Source: Novosphingobium sp.
GTDB lineage: Bacteria > Pseudomonadota > Alphaproteobacteria > Sphingomonadales > Sphingomonadaceae
Assembly (NCBI RefSeq): GCF_020852455.1
Contig: NZ_JADZAT010000007.1
Coordinates: 100,047-164,046, forward strand
Direction of reading: 5' to 3'
Length of the DNA: 64,000 bases
In this document: piece after piece, positions 63,470-64,000 of the stretch
Layout: the number at the start of each line of letters is the position of its first letter
Position numbering within the stretch: the stretch's first letter is position 1
Program-made: the position numbers and the translations under genes
Notes under the pieces: model-generated
The model's database searches: none
What the model saw: only the letters and a program-made list of their open reading frames with translations
What the model was told of the DNA's origin: nothing

Positions 63470-64000
63470 TAAAGCGGGCTGCCGTCCTTGTCGCGGTAGA
63501 TTTCGCGCCGCCCCACATGGTTGGCGGGGCCGACGAAACCGTCCGCTTCCATCCGTTCGACCCATTTCGCCGCTGTGTTGTAGCCCACGCCCATCTGGCG
63601 CTGGAGCCAAGAGGCCGAAGCCTTCTGGCTTTCGAACACGATCTGGCAGGCCTGGCGATACTTGCGTTCATCGGGGTTGTCCGATGCGGTCGCGTCAAGA
63701 TCGTCAAAGCCGAAGCTGCCGTCTTCGGGTTCTTCGGTCACCGAATCGACGTATTCCGGGCTGCCCTGGCCGCGCCAGAAATCGGCGATCCGTTCCACTT
63801 CCTCGTCCGAAACGAACGGGCCGTGGACGCGGCGGATCGGATCGGTGTTGGGCTTGTAGAGCATGTCGCCCTTGCCCAGCAGCTGTTCGGCGCCCTGTTC
63901 GCCCAGAATCGTGCGGCTGTCGATCCGGCTGGTCACGGCAAAGCTGATCCGGGTCGGCAGGTTGGCCTTGATCACCCCGGTGATGACATCGACCGATGGG
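63469..64000 (-). CDS. ftsK: FtsK/SpoIIIE DNA translocase, C-terminal part
   Basis: The frame is open at the window edge; 176 residues are visible. ITGVIKANLPTRISFAVTSR, DSRTILGEQGAEQLLGKGDM and the gamma winged-helix domain (ASWLQRQMGVGYNTAAKWVE) identify FtsK, the division-septum DNA pump that acts at KOPS and XerCD/dif. The stop codon TAG consists of the TA flank plus the first G of the inverted-repeat element, so the insertion lies in the stop codon. Confidence 0.93.
   Translation of the reverse strand, partial: PSVDVITGVIKANLPTRISFAVTSRIDSRTILGEQGAEQLLGKGDMLYKPNTDPIRRVHGPFVSDEEVERIADFWRGQGSPEYVDSVTEEPEDGSFGFDDLDATASDNPDERKYRQACQIVFESQKASASWLQRQMGVGYNTAAKWVERMEADGFVGPANHVGRREIYRDKDGSPL

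Overview
The window is a chromosomal segment of a high-GC alphaproteobacterium, most likely a member of the Sphingomonadales (Sphingomonadaceae or Erythrobacteraceae). The points behind this are: an F1 ATP synthase cluster atpHAGDC with an 85-residue epsilon subunit; a glycine dehydrogenase split into gcvPA and gcvPB; a three-subunit proton-translocating transhydrogenase (pntAA, pntAB, pntB); a 41-residue aa3-type oxidase subunit IV; the aerobic cobaltochelatase gene cobT; and several small families typical of this order. No rRNA, tRNA, CRISPR array, phage or plasmid genes were seen, and no gene-free stretch exceeds 300 bases.

Layout. 0-13.6 kb is mostly minus-strand housekeeping: MBL hydrolase, OmpA protein, an S24-type repressor facing two small plus-strand genes across an operator-like region, a hydroxyacid dehydrogenase/RES-like/secreted-protein cluster, cysS, two nitroreductases, two secreted proteins with a possible truncated relative, cobT, transaldolase and DUF4197. 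13.7-28.5 kb carries priA, a block of stress and repair genes (metalloprotease-like protein, GST, CPBP protease, a DUF1203-ada-PEP-mutase operon, ferritin-like protein, DJ-1/PfpI protein, dienelactone hydrolase) and the atp operon, which has a palindromic repeat between atpA and atpG and ends in a clear terminator. 30-35.1 kb is a five-gene plus-strand operon that resembles a dlt operon: adenylating enzyme fused to a carrier domain, MBOAT acyltransferase, a 45-residue microprotein with a DltX-like C-terminus, a sulfotransferase and a DltD-like SGNH protein. 35-41.4 kb has cpaF, a lower-GC-looking membrane-protein pair, a DMT exporter, an entericidin-like lipoprotein and small membrane proteins. 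41.4-46.2 kb is the glycine cleavage operon behind a tandem glycine riboswitch. 46.2-56.8 kb holds an SDR gene, dgt, a racemase, a dihaem cytochrome with a beta-helix protein, a permease, the pnt operon and oxidase subunit IV. 57-64 kb holds an NtrC-type regulator, an SDR, a giant DUF2339 membrane protein and the 3' end of ftsK.

The most novel signal is a family of palindromic elements between 44 and 56 kb. Each full element is a pair of about 46-52 bp double-hairpin units in inverted orientation. Two elements enclose a DUF559 (Vsr-like PD-(D/E)XK) nuclease gene and one is an empty 117-bp version. All three sit exactly in the gap between stop and start codons of co-directional genes (gcvH/gcvPA, racemase/dgt, pntAA/pntAB), and in two cases the element end supplies the Shine-Dalgarno sequence of the next gene. 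This looks like a REPIN-style element in which a nuclease takes the place of a transposase. The second notable system is the dlt-like operon. A separate 268-bp TA-flanked inverted-repeat element forms the stop codon of ftsK.
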